From contig NZ_FYAS01000039.1 of NCBI RefSeq assembly GCF_900185715.1, forward strand, positions 1-36,915: a DNA stretch of 36,915 nucleotides. The letters run 5' to 3'. The notes beneath the pieces are model-generated. The model made no database searches and was not told the DNA's origin. It saw only the letters and a program-made list of their open reading frames with translations. The position numbers and the translations under genes are program-made. How positions within the stretch are numbered: the stretch's first letter is position 1; each line of letters starts with the position of its first letter. Positions 17,287 to 27,360 of this stretch are shown here, one piece after another. The stretch comes from Allobosea sp. CS1GBMeth4. Lineage in GTDB: Bacteria > Pseudomonadota > Alphaproteobacteria > Rhizobiales > Beijerinckiaceae.

Positions 17287-17417
17287 GAATCCATGCTCGC
17301 CGTCATTCCGGAGAGGCGGCGAAGCCGCGCAGGTCAGGCATCCATCGGAGGGCCCCGGAGCTCTCTGATGAATTACGGCGTTCCGCTTCGCTCCGGCCGG
17401 AATGGCGAGATGGATTC
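17287..17417. repeat. 131-bp palindromic intergenic element with ~21-25 bp inverted ends
   Basis: The left end (17287-17311) and right end (17397-17417) are inverted copies: GAATCCAT, CTCGCC and ATTCCGG against CCGGAAT, GGCGAG and ATGGATTC, with small gaps. It has no coding capacity and looks like a miniature inverted-repeat element. A string from its right half (CGCTCCGGCCGG) recurs at about 18232-18243. It fills the gap between rimI and tsaB. Confidence 0.8.
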
Positions 17418-17433
17418 GCATCTGTCGTGAGAA

Positions 17434-18117
17434 CTAGCGCCGCGGCAGCCGGGCCCGGTCCTGCGGCGTCGTCTCCGGCGGCTTGAGATAGAGCGGGCGT
17501 GGCGGCGCGCTCTCGGGGTCGGCGATCAGGCCGAGCCGGGCAACCCAGGCCACGTCCGGCGCCTTGGCGTCGTCGACGACGAGCGCGTCGAGGCCGATCG
17601 CCCAGGCCTCGTTGGCGACGGCGAGCGCGGCCGAGCCGACCAGCGAGACCGGGCCGGCGCCGATGGCGCGGGCGGCGTCACGATGGTTGACCTGGCGCAC
17701 CGAGACGAGCTGCTTGCCCTGCGCGTTCAAGGCCTGGAACCAGACCTGGCCGTGCCTGGCGTCGACCGCGGCGGCGACGACGCGCCCGCCCTCGCGGCCG
17801 ATGAAGGGTGCGGCGCTGGCGGCCAGGGTGGAGACGCCGACGGCGGGGATGCCGGCGGCGAACGCGATGGCGCGCGCCGCGCTGATGCCGACGCGCAGGC
17901 CGGTATAGCTGCCGGGCCCGATCGTCACGGCGACGCGGTCGAGCGCGGCGAAGCCTCCCTCCGTCTTGCCCATCACGCGCTCGATCATCGGCATCAGCGC
18001 CTCGGCATGCCCACGGTCCATCGCGGTCTGCTCGAGCGCGAGCGGGGCGGGAGCGCCGGTGTCGAGCACGCAGACGGAGCAGGCGCCGAGCGCGGTGTCT
18101 ATCGCCAGGACACGCAT
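17434..18117 (-). CDS. tsaB: tRNA threonylcarbamoyladenosine biosynthesis protein TsaB (227 aa)
   Basis: TsaB is the non-catalytic ASKHA-fold partner of TsaD in t6A37 synthesis. The N-terminus MRVLAIDTALGACSVCVL and the motif VAVTIGPGSYTGLRVGISAA are diagnostic, and the protein lacks the C-terminal metal-binding half of TsaD, as expected. Length is normal for the family. The 3' portion is Pro-rich. It lies 169 nt downstream of the NifU-like gene, separated by repeat-derived sequence. Confidence 0.95.
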   Translation of the reverse strand: MRVLAIDTALGACSVCVLDTGAPAPLALEQTAMDRGHAEALMPMIERVMGKTEGGFAALDRVAVTIGPGSYTGLRVGISAARAIAFAAGIPAVGVSTLAASAAPFIGREGGRVVAAAVDARHGQVWFQALNAQGKQLVSVRQVNHRDAARAIGAGPVSLVGSAALAVANEAWAIGLDALVVDDAKAPDVAWVARLGLIADPESAPPRPLYLKPPETTPQDRARLPRR

Positions 18118-18159
18118 CAGCCGACCGACCGCAACGCGGTGCCGGCCGTCGCGGACGGC

Positions 18160-18250
18160 GGCGGGGAGACCCGGAACCCGTGCCGGGGCATCACCGATGA
18201 TGGCTCAGGCATGGATCCCGGCTCTACGCTGCGCTCCGGCCGGGACGACC
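18160..18250. repeat. Intergenic repeat related to the 17287-17417 element
   Basis: The gap between tsaB and the NifU-like gene contains a hairpin TCCCGGC/GCCGGGA (18216-18222 with 18239-18245) whose loop and right arm share the string CGCTCCGGCCGG with the 17287-17417 element. No gene is evident. Boundaries are approximate. Confidence 0.5.
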
Positions 18251-18286
18251 CGCGGAGAATGTTGAAAGGACAGATCGGGCGCCGAA

Positions 18287-18853
18287 TCAGACCGCCTCGA
18301 CCTCGCGGACCTGCGGCAGGAAATGGCGCAGCAGGTTCTGGATGCCGTGCTTCAGCGTCGCGGTCGAGGAGGGGCAGCCCGAGCAGGAGCCCTTCATGAC
18401 GAGGTAGACGGTGCCGTCCCTGTAGCCGCGGAAGGTGATGTCGCCGCCATCGCCGGCGACCGCCGGACGGATGCGTGTCTCCAGCAGCTCCTTGATGGTG
18501 TCGACGGTCGCGGCGTCCTCCTGGGCGAAGAATTCGTCCTCGCTCTCGCCGAGCGCCGCCGCCGGGCCGCCATCCGCCATCAGCGGCGCCCCGGACATGT
18601 AGTGTTCCATGATCGCGCCGAGGATGGCGGGCTTCAGATGCGGCCATTCGCCCTCCGCCTTCGTCACGGTGATGAAATCCGAGCCGAAGAACACGGCGGA
18701 GACGCCCCTGACGCCGAACAGGCGAGCGGCGAGCGGCGAACGCTCGGCCTGGGCCGGGTCGCGCAGCTCGACCGGGCCTTGCGGCGACACGCTGCGGCCG
18801 GGCAGGAACTTCAATGTGGCGGGGTTGGGCGTGGCTTCGGTCTGGATGAACAT
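18287..18853 (-). CDS. NifU/NfuA-like Fe-S cluster scaffold or carrier protein (188 aa)
   Basis: An N-terminal Nfu_N domain (MFIQTEATPNPATLKFLPG, ~1-90) is followed by a linker and a C-terminal NifU domain (~115-188) with C157 and C160 in GSCSGCPSST, which bind a shared 4Fe-4S cluster in this family. The AVAGDGGDITF motif is also present. Proteins of this architecture carry Fe-S clusters to client enzymes; likely clients nearby, such as MiaB, are speculation. Single gene with gaps on both sides. Confidence 0.95.
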   Translation of the reverse strand: MFIQTEATPNPATLKFLPGRSVSPQGPVELRDPAQAERSPLAARLFGVRGVSAVFFGSDFITVTKAEGEWPHLKPAILGAIMEHYMSGAPLMADGGPAAALGESEDEFFAQEDAATVDTIKELLETRIRPAVAGDGGDITFRGYRDGTVYLVMKGSCSGCPSSTATLKHGIQNLLRHFLPQVREVEAV

Positions 18854-18998
18854 GGCTCTGTCTCCGGCGCCGGCGGGTCAAGGCCGCCGTTCCTGCCCCC
18901 GATATAGGCCGGACGCTGGAACGATTCCAGCCGTTGCCGAACCATGCTCTGGAAGTGACGGCCGGCTCGCTGTCGGGAGCGGCCCGCGGCGCGGCCGC

Positions 18999-19493
18999 TC
19001 AGGCCAGCGCGTCGATCTCCTCGTCGGCGAGATGGCCGGGCACGATCGCGACCGGGATCGGGAAGGTGCCGGCGCCCTTGCCGGCGAGCGCGCTGACCAG
19101 CGGGCCCGGCCCGTCCCGGCCAGTGCCGGCCGCGAGCACCAGGAGGGAAATATCCTCGTCGGCCTCGATCAGCTTCACCATCTCGTCGGCCTTGACGCCG
19201 GTGCGCACGACCTTTTCCGGCTCCAGCCCGGCGAGCGAGCGCACGGCGGCGGCGGCCGCGTCGATCAGCTCCTGCGCCTCCGCTTCCGCGTCGGCCTGCA
19301 CCATGTCGCCGACGCCGAGCCAGGTCTCGTCCGCCGGCGGCGTCACCACGCCGAGCAGCACGATCGACGCGCCGATGCGGGCGCAACGCCTCGCCGCGAA
19401 GCGCACGGCCTTGGCGCATTCGGGGCTGTCGTCGACGACAGCCAGGAATTTCGGGCGATGGCCCGTCTCGTAGGACCGCCGTCTCTTCACCAT
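18999..19493 (-). CDS. Universal stress protein (UspA family, 164 aa)
   Basis: One Usp domain. The N-terminal KFLAVVDDSPECAKAVRFAA strand-helix carries the Asp that contacts nucleotide, ADEMVKLIEADEDISLLVLAAGTG follows, and the C-terminal FPIPVAIVPG strand ends the fold. The usual GxxGxxxxxxG(S/T) ATP loop is only partly recognisable (GTGRDGPGPLVSALAGKGAG), so ATP binding is uncertain. Located between trpS and the NifU-like gene, a common Rhizobiales order. Role in stress survival is inferred from the family. Confidence 0.92.
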   Translation of the reverse strand: MVKRRRSYETGHRPKFLAVVDDSPECAKAVRFAARRCARIGASIVLLGVVTPPADETWLGVGDMVQADAEAEAQELIDAAAAAVRSLAGLEPEKVVRTGVKADEMVKLIEADEDISLLVLAAGTGRDGPGPLVSALAGKGAGTFPIPVAIVPGHLADEEIDALA

Positions 19494-19584
19494 GTGCCGC
19501 CGCCTCTGCGCGCTTTCCGTTCGGCCGGGACGGGCCGAACGCTCGGGCTTCGCGCCTGCTGTCCGGCGAGGGCAGGTCTTTCTC

Positions 19585-19607
19585 GCAAAAGCGGGTGCCG
19601 CTTTTGC
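19585..19607. repeat. Hairpin between trpS and the universal stress gene
   Basis: Perfect 10-bp stem GCAAAAGCGG/CCGCTTTTGC with a 3-nt loop. Neither side has a T run beyond the stem, so it is not a strong intrinsic terminator. It resembles the inner stem of the hairpin after hisB (26147-26194). It lies in the 199-nt gap 85 nt past the trpS stop. Confidence 0.65.
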
Positions 19608-19692
19608 AGGGCCGTGCCCGCGCCGATCTCAGGAGCACTCATCGTGACAGGCGCCGCAAGGTCAGCGCAAGCCTCCCGCGGCGCCTGCCGGA

Positions 19693-20754
<1,062 letters not shown>

Positions 20755-20806
20755 GGGGCGCTCCGTCGTCAGGGCGAGAACATCCCGAGAGCCGGCGGCC
20801 GGCCAC

Positions 20807-22423
20807 TCAGGAACGCGGCGTTCTGACGGATGCGCCGCGAAGGCGCAAGAGCCGCGGCGGCAGCACCATGTCGAAGGCGCCGGTGAGGAAGCCGGCCACG
20901 GCGTAGGTCAGGCCGCCCGCACAGCACAGCAGCGCCAGCGCACCGGCACGCCGCAGCGCCGGCTGCCCGGGAGCGAGGATCGGGCCCAGCAGCCCGATCG
21001 CGCTGCTCAGGACCAGGATCATCAGCGCGGCGGCGAGCAGGATGGCGAGGATCGTCCTCGCGTCGATCCAGCGCGGACGCCATAGCCCGGCGCGCCACAG
21101 CTGGAGGCCGAGCAGCCCGGCCTGGGCGAGGAAGGCGAAGCTGGCCGCCAGAGCTCCGACCATCGCGGCGTCGCGCCAGCCCAGCAGGGCGTAGCCGGCG
21201 AGCGCCGCGACGGCCACCGCCGCGAATCCGGCGATCAGCGGCGGGCGCGGCCGGTGGCGCACGAAATAGGCCTGCCCGAATACCTTGGCGGCGAGCGCAA
21301 AGGGCAGGCCGAGCGCGAAAGCCGCGAGCGCCGCGGCGGTGCGCTCGCGATCGGCCGCGCCGAAGCGCCCGTTCTCGAACAGGACAGATACGATGGGCTC
21401 GGCCAGCACGGCGAGGGCGGCTGCGGCCGGGATCGCCAGGGCCAGTCCGAGCGCCAGGGCCCGCCCCAGCAGGGCGTCGTGGCCGGCCGGCGACAGATCG
21501 CCCGCCATGGCCGAGAGCACGACCGTGCCCATGGCGACGCCGAAGAAGGAGAGCGGCAGCTGGAAGACGCGGTCGGCATAATACAGCGCCGAAACCGAGC
21601 CGGGTTCCGTCGAGGCGATCTGCGTCGCGACCAGCAGGACGAGCTGCGCCGCGGAGGCGGCGAGCAAGGTCGCTCCGCCCGTCCTGACCAGCCGCGTCAT
21701 GTCCGGCGACCAGCGCAGGTCGGGCTGCGGCAGGCCGATGCGGCGCAGGTCGAACAGGATCAGCGCCAGATGGGCGAGGCCGGTCAGGCTGAGGCAGCCG
21801 GCGAGCAGGGTCGCGCCGGCGTGGCTGTCGCCGCCGCGGAACAGCCCGATCAGCAGGGCCGCGAGCAGGATCGCGTTCATCAGCGCCGGCGCCAGCGCCG
21901 CAACGCTGAAGCGCCCTTCGGCGTTGAGCAGCGCCGCGAGCAGGGCGGCGAGCGTGGTCAGCAGCACGAAGGGCAGCATCAGCCGCGTGTAGAAGGCGGC
22001 GAGCGCCAGCGTCTGCGGCTCGTCGGCGAAGCCGCCGGCCAGCCCGAGCACGACCCAGGGCGCGAAGATCTCGGCGAACGCGACGAATCCGGTCAGCAGC
22101 AGCGCGAGCTGGCCCGCCGCCGCGCCGGCGAAGCGCCTCGCGTCCGCCTCGCCGCGCTCGGCTCTGATCGCGAGATAGAGCGGCACGAAGGGCGCGTTCA
22201 GCCCGCCTTCGCCGAGCACGCGCCGGACGAGGTTCGGCAGTCGGAGCGCCGCCAGGAAGGCGTCCGCGACGGGCCCGGCGCCGAGCAGGCGCGCGATCAG
22301 CACGTCGCGGGCGAAGCCGAGCAGGCGCGACAGGATCGTCGCAGCGCCGACGACGAGCGAATCGCGGGCGAGGCGGGAGGGTGGCTGTGGCGATCTGCCG
22401 TTCCCGGCCGGCTCTTCGCTCAC
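20807..22423 (-). CDS. murJ: Lipid II flippase MurJ (MviN, 538 aa)
   Basis: Inner-membrane MOP-superfamily transporter that flips lipid II for peptidoglycan synthesis; it is usually essential. Hydrophobic segments run through the whole length (about 14). Family motifs are [20 protein letters not shown] at the N-terminus, [14 protein letters not shown] and [18 protein letters not shown]. The start is GTG 22423, which overlaps the TGA of the upstream ParE-like toxin gene (GTGA), with GAGGAT upstream inside parE. Its expression may therefore depend on the toxin-antitoxin transcript, unless a promoter lies inside parDE. Confidence 0.95.
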   Translation of the reverse strand: MSEEPAGNGRSPQPPSRLARDSLVVGAATILSRLLGFARDVLIARLLGAGPVADAFLAALRLPNLVRRVLGEGGLNAPFVPLYLAIRAERGEADARRFAGAAAGQLALLLTGFVAFAEIFAPWVVLGLAGGFADEPQTLALAAFYTRLMLPFVLLTTLAALLAALLNAEGRFSVAALAPALMNAILLAALLIGLFRGGDSHAGATLLAGCLSLTGLAHLALILFDLRRIGLPQPDLRWSPDMTRLVRTGGATLLAASAAQLVLLVATQIASTEPGSVSALYYADRVFQLPLSFFGVAMGTVVLSAMAGDLSPAGHDALLGRALALGLALAIPAAAALAVLAEPIVSVLFENGRFGAADRERTAAALAAFALGLPFALAAKVFGQAYFVRHRPRPPLIAGFAAVAVAALAGYALLGWRDAAMVGALAASFAFLAQAGLLGLQLWRAGLWRPRWIDARTILAILLAAALMILVLSSAIGLLGPILAPGQPALRRAGALALLCCAGGLTYAVAGFLTGAFDMVLPPRLLRLRGASVRTPRS

Positions 22424-22734
22424 GGCCCGAGATCCTCACGCAGGCGCTCGATCTGATGCATGCGCTGATGCAGGATCGTGACGATGCCGATGTCGCCATT
22501 CGCGAGCCGGCGCCAATAGATGACATGGCGCTCATGGCGCACCATGAAGCCATCGACGCCGAACTCAGCCGGAACCGGGCGCGACATCGCGGCATGCGTC
22601 TCGATATGGCCGAAGGTCTCGAACAGCCCATCGACATAGCGCTGCGCCTGCTCTTCGCCCCAGCGCTCGCGGGTGTAGCGGTAGATCTCGTCGAGGCGGT
22701 GCGAAGCCGCTTCCTGGATGCGAATCGCGGCCAT
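22420..22734 (-). CDS. ParE/RelE-superfamily toxin (104 aa)
   Basis: The sequence has the compact ParE fold pattern: AAIRIQEAASHRLDEIYRYT (first helices), WGEEQAQRYVDGLFETF, then FMVRHERHVIYWRRL and IGIVTILHQRMH in the C-terminal sheet. ParE toxins poison DNA gyrase and RelE relatives cut mRNA; ParE is the better match. It starts 6 nt after the antitoxin stop and ends in a GTGA overlap with murJ. Confidence 0.92.
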   Translation of the reverse strand: MAAIRIQEAASHRLDEIYRYTRERWGEEQAQRYVDGLFETFGHIETHAAMSRPVPAEFGVDGFMVRHERHVIYWRRLANGDIGIVTILHQRMHQIERLREDLGP

Positions 22735-22740
22735 GGGCCG

Positions 22741-22995
22741 TCAGCCCTTGTTGCGCGCGATCACCTCGGCGGCCGTGAGCGGTCGATAGGCGGAATCGGG
22801 CGCGGCGAAGGCCTGTTGCAGCTCGGCCTTCAGCCGCTCGAAAGCCGCCAGCTCCGTGCGTTCCTTGTCGCGACGGATCAGGTCGCGGACATATTCGCTG
22901 ACATTCTCGTAATCGCCGTCCGGGCCGACATTCTCGGCGACGAAGTCGCTCAAAGGGCCGCTGATCCGGACGGTCATGGTGGTCGTGCGCGGCAC
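22741..22995 (-). CDS. ParD-like ribbon-helix-helix antitoxin (84 aa)
   Basis: N-terminal ribbon-helix-helix (MTVRISGPLSDFVAENVG, then ENVSEYVRDLIRRDKER), and a C-terminal helical tail (AAFERLKAELQQAFAAP) that would wrap the toxin. I chose GTG 22995 because AAGGAG stands 7 nt before it; an ATG at 22977 is an alternative. Antitoxin-first order and a 6-nt gap to the toxin are standard. ParD normally represses its own operon, and this operon also contains murJ. Confidence 0.9.
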   Translation of the reverse strand: MPRTTTMTVRISGPLSDFVAENVGPDGDYENVSEYVRDLIRRDKERTELAAFERLKAELQQAFAAPDSAYRPLTAAEVIARNKG

Positions 22996-23059
22996 TGGCT
23001 CGCTCCTTGTCTTCAATATGCACAAGGATGAAGACGAATGCCAGCCAAATAGCTCCGTC

Positions 23060-24367
23060 CTACAGAATGAACCGGCTCAGATCCGCGTTCTTCGCGAGAT
23101 CGCCGATGCGCGCCTCGACATAAGCCGCGTCGATCGTCACGCTTTCCCCGCCACGGTCGGTCGCGGTGAACGAGATCTCGTCGAGGATGCGCTCGATCAC
23201 GGTCTGAAGCCTGCGGGCACCGATGTTCTCGACCGTCGAATTGACCTCGACCGCGATGCGCGCGATCGCCGCGACGGCATCCTCGGTGAAGTCGATCGCG
23301 ACCTGCTCGGTCGCCAGCATCGCCACCGACTGCTTGATCAGGCTGGCTTCAGTCTCCGTCAGGATGCGCTTGAAGTCCTCGACGTCGAGCGGCGAGAGCT
23401 CGACCCGGATCGGCAGGCGCCCCTGCAGTTCCGGCAGCAGGTCCGACGGTTTCGAGACATGGAAGGCGCCCGAGGCGATGAACAGGATGTGGTCGCTCTT
23501 CACCGGCCCGTGCTTGGTCGCGATCGTGGTGCCCTCGATCAGCGGCAGCAGGTCGCGCTGCACGCCCTCGCGCGAGACATCGGCGCCGGAGCGGCCCTCG
23601 CGGGCGCAGATCTTGTCGATCTCGTCGAGGAAGACGATGCCGTTGTTCTCGACCTCGCGGATCGCCGCCTGGACGATCGCGTCCTGGTCGATCAGCTTGT
23701 CGCTCTCCTCGGCGAGCAGCGGCTGATAGGCGTCCTTGACCAGCATGCGCTTAGGCTTGCCGCGCTGGCCGAAGGCCTTGCCGAGCATGTCGGAGAGGTT
23801 GATCGCGCCGATCGAGGCTCCGGGCATGCCGGGCAATTCGAACATCGGCGCAGCCGTGGCGGCCGAGGCGACCTCGACCTCGATCTCCTTGTCGTCGAGT
23901 TCGTTGGCGCGCAGCTTGCGCCGGAAGCTGTCGCGCGTGGTCGGGCTCGCCGTCGGCCCGACGAGCGCGTCGAGCACGCGCTCCTCGGCTGCGACATGCG
24001 CCTTGGCCTCCACATCCTTGCGCCGGCCGTCGCGGACGAGGCCGATCGCGACCTCGACCAGGTCGCGCACGATCGATTCGACGTCGCGCCCGACATAGCC
24101 GACCTCGGTGAACTTGGTCGCCTCGACCTTGAGGAAGGGCGCGTTCGCCAGCTTGGCGAGGCGGCGGGCGATCTCGGTCTTGCCGCAGCCGGTCGGCCCG
24201 ATCATCAGGATGTTCTTGGGCGCCACCTCCTCGCGCAGCGGCCCTTCGAGCTGCTGGCGGCGCCAGCGATTGCGCAGCGCGATCGCGACGGCGCGCTTGG
24301 CGTCCCTCTGGCCGACGATGTAGCGGTCGAGCTCCGAGACGATCTCGCGGGGGGAAAACGACGTCAT
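23060..24367 (-). CDS. hslU: ATP-dependent protease ATPase subunit HslU (435 aa)
   Basis: AAA+ unfoldase that feeds substrates to HslV. Features: [20 protein letters not shown] at the N-terminus, Walker [10 protein letters not shown], an inserted intermediate domain (~110-240), Walker [12 protein letters not shown], and the C-terminal DLSRFIL tail that docks into HslV. The ATG overlaps the TGA (24364-24366) of the reconstructed acetyltransferase frame (ATGA). It is followed 34 nt later by the parD end-of-operon boundary region upstream of parD's start on the same strand. Confidence 0.98.
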   Translation of the reverse strand: MTSFSPREIVSELDRYIVGQRDAKRAVAIALRNRWRRQQLEGPLREEVAPKNILMIGPTGCGKTEIARRLAKLANAPFLKVEATKFTEVGYVGRDVESIVRDLVEVAIGLVRDGRRKDVEAKAHVAAEERVLDALVGPTASPTTRDSFRRKLRANELDDKEIEVEVASAATAAPMFELPGMPGASIGAINLSDMLGKAFGQRGKPKRMLVKDAYQPLLAEESDKLIDQDAIVQAAIREVENNGIVFLDEIDKICAREGRSGADVSREGVQRDLLPLIEGTTIATKHGPVKSDHILFIASGAFHVSKPSDLLPELQGRLPIRVELSPLDVEDFKRILTETEASLIKQSVAMLATEQVAIDFTEDAVAAIARIAVEVNSTVENIGARRLQTVIERILDEISFTATDRGGESVTIDAAYVEARIGDLAKNADLSRFIL

Positions 24368-24866
24368 CGAACAGGTTCCTGGATCATGATCAGCGCGGGG
24401 CCGTCGCCGGTCTCGCGGATGTCGAGGGTCGTGAAGCCGGCCTTTTCATAGGCGCGGATCGCGGCGAGATTCTCCGGGTCTGGATCGATCACCACCGCGG
24501 CACGCCCTGCGCCAGCAGATGCCGGGCGAAGGCGCCGATGAAGCGGGTGCCATGGCCCCGGCCGAGCATGTCGGGCTCGCCGATGAACTGGTCGATGCCG
24601 CGCGTGCCGGGCGGCTGGTCCTGCAGCGGATACTCCGGCCAGAGCGTGGGATCCCAGCTCTGCTGATGGGCGAAGGGCCGCCCGTCATGGCTGACGATCA
24701 GCGCCTCCATGCTCGGGTCGCCGAAGATGCGTGCGACCTCGGCGAGCTCAGCGTCGGGGTCGCCCCACCAGCGCCGGACATGATCCTGCTCGAGCCAGCG
24801 CGCCAGCAGCGGGAAGTCGTCGGGCGTCGCGGGCGCGAATTCGTAGCCGTCGGCGACGAAGTTCAT
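24364..24866 (-). pseudogene. GNAT acetyltransferase between hslV and hslU, interrupted by a 1-nt frameshift
   Basis: The first frame (24489-24866, 125 aa) reads a GNAT domain resembling aminoglycoside 6'-N-acetyltransferase-like proteins: FPLLARWLEQDHVRRWWGD, then DQFIGEPDMLGRGHGTRFI (acetyl-CoA loop), and stops after LLAQGVPRW. One frame over, the expected C-terminus continues without stops: [20 protein letters not shown], then [20 protein letters not shown]. Adding one base near 24498-24500 (CCGCG to CCGGCG) rejoins them as QGVPAVVIDPD. The restored stop overlaps the hslU ATG. A real mutation or a sequencing error in a G/C run would both explain it. Confidence 0.88.
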
Positions 24867-25432
24867 GCCGTTTCCAGGCTTTCGATGACGAGGCTGTGGT
24901 TCGTATAGACGCAGATGTCGCCGGCGATTGTCATCGCCTTGCGCACGATCGTCTCGGCCTCCGCCTCGATGTCGATCAGGGCACGGGCGGCGGCGAGCGC
25001 GTAATTGCCGCCTGAGCCGATCGCCATCACCGAGCCATGCTCGGAGGGCTCCGGCTCGAGCACGTCGCCGGTGCCGGAGATCAGGAGCGAGACCTCCTTG
25101 TCGGCGACGAGCAGCATCGCTTCCAGCCGGCGCAGATAGCGGTCGGTGCGCCAGTCCTTGGCGAGCTCGACGCAGGCGCGCAGCAATTGCGTCGGGAACT
25201 GTTCGAGCTTGGCCTCCAGCCGCTCGAACAGGGTGAAGGCGTCGGCGGTGGCGCCGGCGAAGCCCGCGATCACCGCGCCCTTGGCGAGGCGGCGCACCTT
25301 CCTGGCATTGCCCTTCATGATCGTCTGGCCGAGCGAGACCTGCCCGTCGCCGCCGATCACGACCCGGCCGCCCTTGCGCACCATCAGGATGGTGGTCGCG
25401 TGCATCACGGGGGCATTGCCGGGATTATCCAT
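24863..25432 (-). CDS. hslV: ATP-dependent protease subunit HslV (189 aa)
   Basis: Proteasome-like threonine peptidase that forms a dodecamer with Hsl[13 protein letters not shown] holds the nucleophilic Thr (T13, exposed after processing), and [20 protein letters not shown] and [14 protein letters not shown] are conserved. ATG 25432 gives [14 protein letters not shown]; a start at the internal Met (25405) is possible. Its stop overlaps the acetyltransferase ATG. It diverges from hisB, as usual in Rhizobiales. Confidence 0.96.
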   Translation of the reverse strand: MDNPGNAPVMHATTILMVRKGGRVVIGGDGQVSLGQTIMKGNARKVRRLAKGAVIAGFAGATADAFTLFERLEAKLEQFPTQLLRACVELAKDWRTDRYLRRLEAMLLVADKEVSLLISGTGDVLEPEPSEHGSVMAIGSGGNYALAAARALIDIEAEAETIVRKAMTIAGDICVYTNHSLVIESLETA

Positions 25433-25495
25433 CGCGTCGTCTTTCGCTGTCGTCGTCACGCAGCCAGATGTAGGGCTTTTCCGGCCGGGCACAAT

Positions 25496-25521
25496 CGCGA
25501 GGTGGCGTGTGCCGCCTCGCG
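25496..25521. other. 11-bp hairpin in the hslV-hisB divergent region
   Basis: CGCGAGGTGGC pairs with GCCGCCTCGCG (one T-G wobble) around a GTGT loop, starting 64 nt before the hslV start and ending 40 nt before hisB. No T run follows on either strand. It would lie in the 5' leader of one or both divergent transcripts and might affect their expression or be a chance GC-rich dyad. Confidence 0.5.
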
Positions 25522-25561
25522 CTGCTAAAGCACCGCTCGGTTGGATCAAGGGATTTTGCCG

Positions 25562-26149
25562 ATGCGTTCGGGCGAAGTGAAGCGCCGCACCAACGAGACC
25601 GATATTTCGGTGAAGCTCGTGCTCGACGGCACCGGCAGGGCCGAGATTTCGACGGGCGTCGGCTTCTTCGACCATATGCTCGATCTGTTCGCGCGCCATT
25701 CGCTGATCGACGTGACGGTCAGCGTGAAGGGCGACACCCATATCGACGATCACCACTCGGTCGAGGATGCCGGCATCGCGCTCGGCGAGGCCCTCAAGGC
25801 AGCGCTCGGCGACAAGAAGGGCATCCGCCGCTATGCCGACGTGCATCTGCCGATGGACGAGACGCTGACCCGCGTCGCGGTCGACGTCTCCGGGCGGCCC
25901 TTCCTGGTCTTCCGCACGCAGTTCAGGGCGGAGAAGATCGGGACGTTCGACACCGAGCTGGTGCGCGAGTTCTTCCAGGCCTTCGCGATCAATGCCGGGC
26001 TGACCCTGCATGTCGAGACGCTCTATGGCGACAATGCCCACCATATCGCCGAAAGCTGCTTCAAGGGGCTGGCGCGGGCCTTGCGGCAGGCGCTCGAGGT
26101 GGATCCGCGCGAGGGCGGCCGCGTGCCCTCGACCAAGGGTGCCCTCTAG
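25562..26149 (+). CDS. hisB: Imidazoleglycerol-phosphate dehydratase (195 aa)
   Basis: Seventh step of histidine synthesis: IGP to imidazole acetol phosphate. Metal-binding motifs are present: [31 protein letters not shown] and [18 protein letters not shown]. Length is that of the monofunctional enzyme. ATG 25562 ([13 protein letters not shown]) has AAGGGA 8 nt upstream; an in-frame TTG at 25541 is less likely. It is the first gene of the plus-strand his cluster. Its TAG stop is part of the hairpin repeat that follows. Confidence 0.97.
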   Translation: MRSGEVKRRTNETDISVKLVLDGTGRAEISTGVGFFDHMLDLFARHSLIDVTVSVKGDTHIDDHHSVEDAGIALGEALKAALGDKKGIRRYADVHLPMDETLTRVAVDVSGRPFLVFRTQFRAEKIGTFDTELVREFFQAFAINAGLTLHVETLYGDNAHHIAESCFKGLARALRQALEVDPREGGRVPSTKGAL

Positions 26150-26194
26150 CATTGCGCAAAAAGGGGGCACCGGTTTTTTGCTTGAGCGATGCTC
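26147..26194. repeat. Hairpin repeat overlapping the hisB stop codon
   Basis: The sequence from TAGCATTGCGCAAAAA to TTTTTTGCTTGAGCGATGCT pairs through AGCAT/ATGCT and GCAAAAA/TTTTTGC with a GC-rich loop. It is followed by CTAAACTTTTAAG, the same flank seen next to the copies at 9165 and 28630. The hisB TAG lies at its left edge. It could act as a weak terminator in front of the DUF2628 gene. Confidence 0.7.
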
Positions 26195-26224
26195 TAAACT
26201 TTTAAGATCAAAGGGATCGCTGCC

Positions 26225-26707
26225 ATGGCGTTCTACCAGGTCCTGATCCCGCCGCCGGGCGCCGGTGGCCTGCGCGAGGAGATCGAGCAGGCCCGCCTCC
26301 TGCCCGAGAGCTTCACCGTGTCCGCCTTCGTCTTCGGCGGCCTCTGGCTGCTCTACAAGCGGCTCTGGCTCGCCTTCATTCTCTACGCGCTGGTCTGGGG
26401 CGGGCTGGTCTACGCCCAGCAGCAGATCGGCTTCGCCATCGGCGCGGTCATGCTCTCGCAGATCGCGCTCGGGCTCTTCCTCGGCCTGGAAGGCCAGAAC
26501 CTGATCGCGCGAAAGCTGCTGCGCAAGGGCTGGCGGCTGGTCGACGTGATCGAGGCGCCGGATCTCTCCAGCGCCGAGCGCCGCTTCTTCGAACACGCCC
26601 TGCCCGCCGGCGCGCCGCCGCGCATCGCCGAGGCGTCGGCTCCCGCCCGCTTCGCGCCCGGCCCCGTGCCTGTGATCGGCCTCTTTCCCGAGGCGAGGGG
26701 ACGATGA
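26225..26707 (+). CDS. DUF2628 small membrane protein (160 aa)
   Basis: Starts [15 protein letters not shown], then two hydrophobic spans ([20 protein letters not shown], and a stretch from YALVWGGL through LALGLFLG-type residues to about 95), and a cytosolic C-terminal domain rich in Pro and Arg ([19 protein letters not shown]). DUF2628 proteins occur inside his operons of Rhizobiales; no function is established. The stop overlaps the hisH ATG (ATGA), so it is translated with histidine enzymes. Confidence 0.88.
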   Translation: MAFYQVLIPPPGAGGLREEIEQARLLPESFTVSAFVFGGLWLLYKRLWLAFILYALVWGGLVYAQQQIGFAIGAVMLSQIALGLFLGLEGQNLIARKLLRKGWRLVDVIEAPDLSSAERRFFEHALPAGAPPRIAEASAPARFAPGPVPVIGLFPEARGR

Positions 26708-27360
26708 GCCAGACCGTCGCCATTGTCGATTACGGCTCGGGCAATCTGCACTCCGCCGCCAAGGCCTTCGAGCGCGCCGCTGCGGAAGCCGGCGTCGCCG
26801 CGACCATCCGCGTCACCAGCGACCCCGCGCAGGTCCGCGCCGCCGACCGCATCGTGCTGCCGGGCGTCGGCGCCTTCGCCGATTGCCGGGGCGGCCTCGA
26901 CGCCGTCTCCGGCATGGTCGAGGCGCTCGAGGAGACGGTTCGCGGCAAGGGCCGGCCCTTCCTCGGCATCTGCGTCGGCATGCAGCTGATGGCGAGCCGC
27001 GGGCTGGAATACGTCACCACGCCGGGGCTCGGCTGGATCGCCGGCGACGTCGCGCTGATCCGGCCGAACGACGATGCCCTGAAGATCCCGCATATGGGCT
27101 GGAACACCCTCCACCCGCAGGACGAGCACCCTCTGCTCGACGGCATCGAGACCGGCCCGTCGGGCTGGCACGCCTACTTCGTCCACTCCTATGCGCTCAC
27201 GGCCGAGCGACCCGAGGACGTGCTGGCGCTGACCGATTACGGCGGGCCGGTCACGGCCATCGTCGCGCGCGGCAACATGGCGGGCACGCAGTTCCACCCC
27301 GAAAAGAGCCAGAAACTCGGTCTCAAGCTGATCGGCAATTTCCTGAAGTGGGCGCCGTGA
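26704..27360 (+). CDS. hisH: Imidazole glycerol phosphate synthase glutaminase subunit (218 aa)
   Basis: Class I glutamine amidotransferase that supplies ammonia to His[21 protein letters not shown] at the N-terminus, the nucleophile Cys in [11 protein letters not shown], and the His/Glu pair in [10 protein letters not shown] complete the triad. Overlaps DUF2628 upstream (ATGA) and hisA downstream (GTGA). HisF, its obligate partner, is encoded 2.4 kb away beyond an insertion. Confidence 0.97.
   Translation: MSQTVAIVDYGSGNLHSAAKAFERAAAEAGVAATIRVTSDPAQVRAADRIVLPGVGAFADCRGGLDAVSGMVEALEETVRGKGRPFLGICVGMQLMASRGLEYVTTPGLGWIAGDVALIRPNDDALKIPHMGWNTLHPQDEHPLLDGIETGPSGWHAYFVHSYALTAERPEDVLALTDYGGPVTAIVARGNMAGTQFHPEKSQKLGLKLIGNFLKWAP

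Noticed and set aside
25433..25561. Heat-shock (sigma-32) promoter for hslV
   Set aside because: TTGATC on the minus strand recalls CTTGAA, but no CCCCAT-like -10 follows at the right distance.
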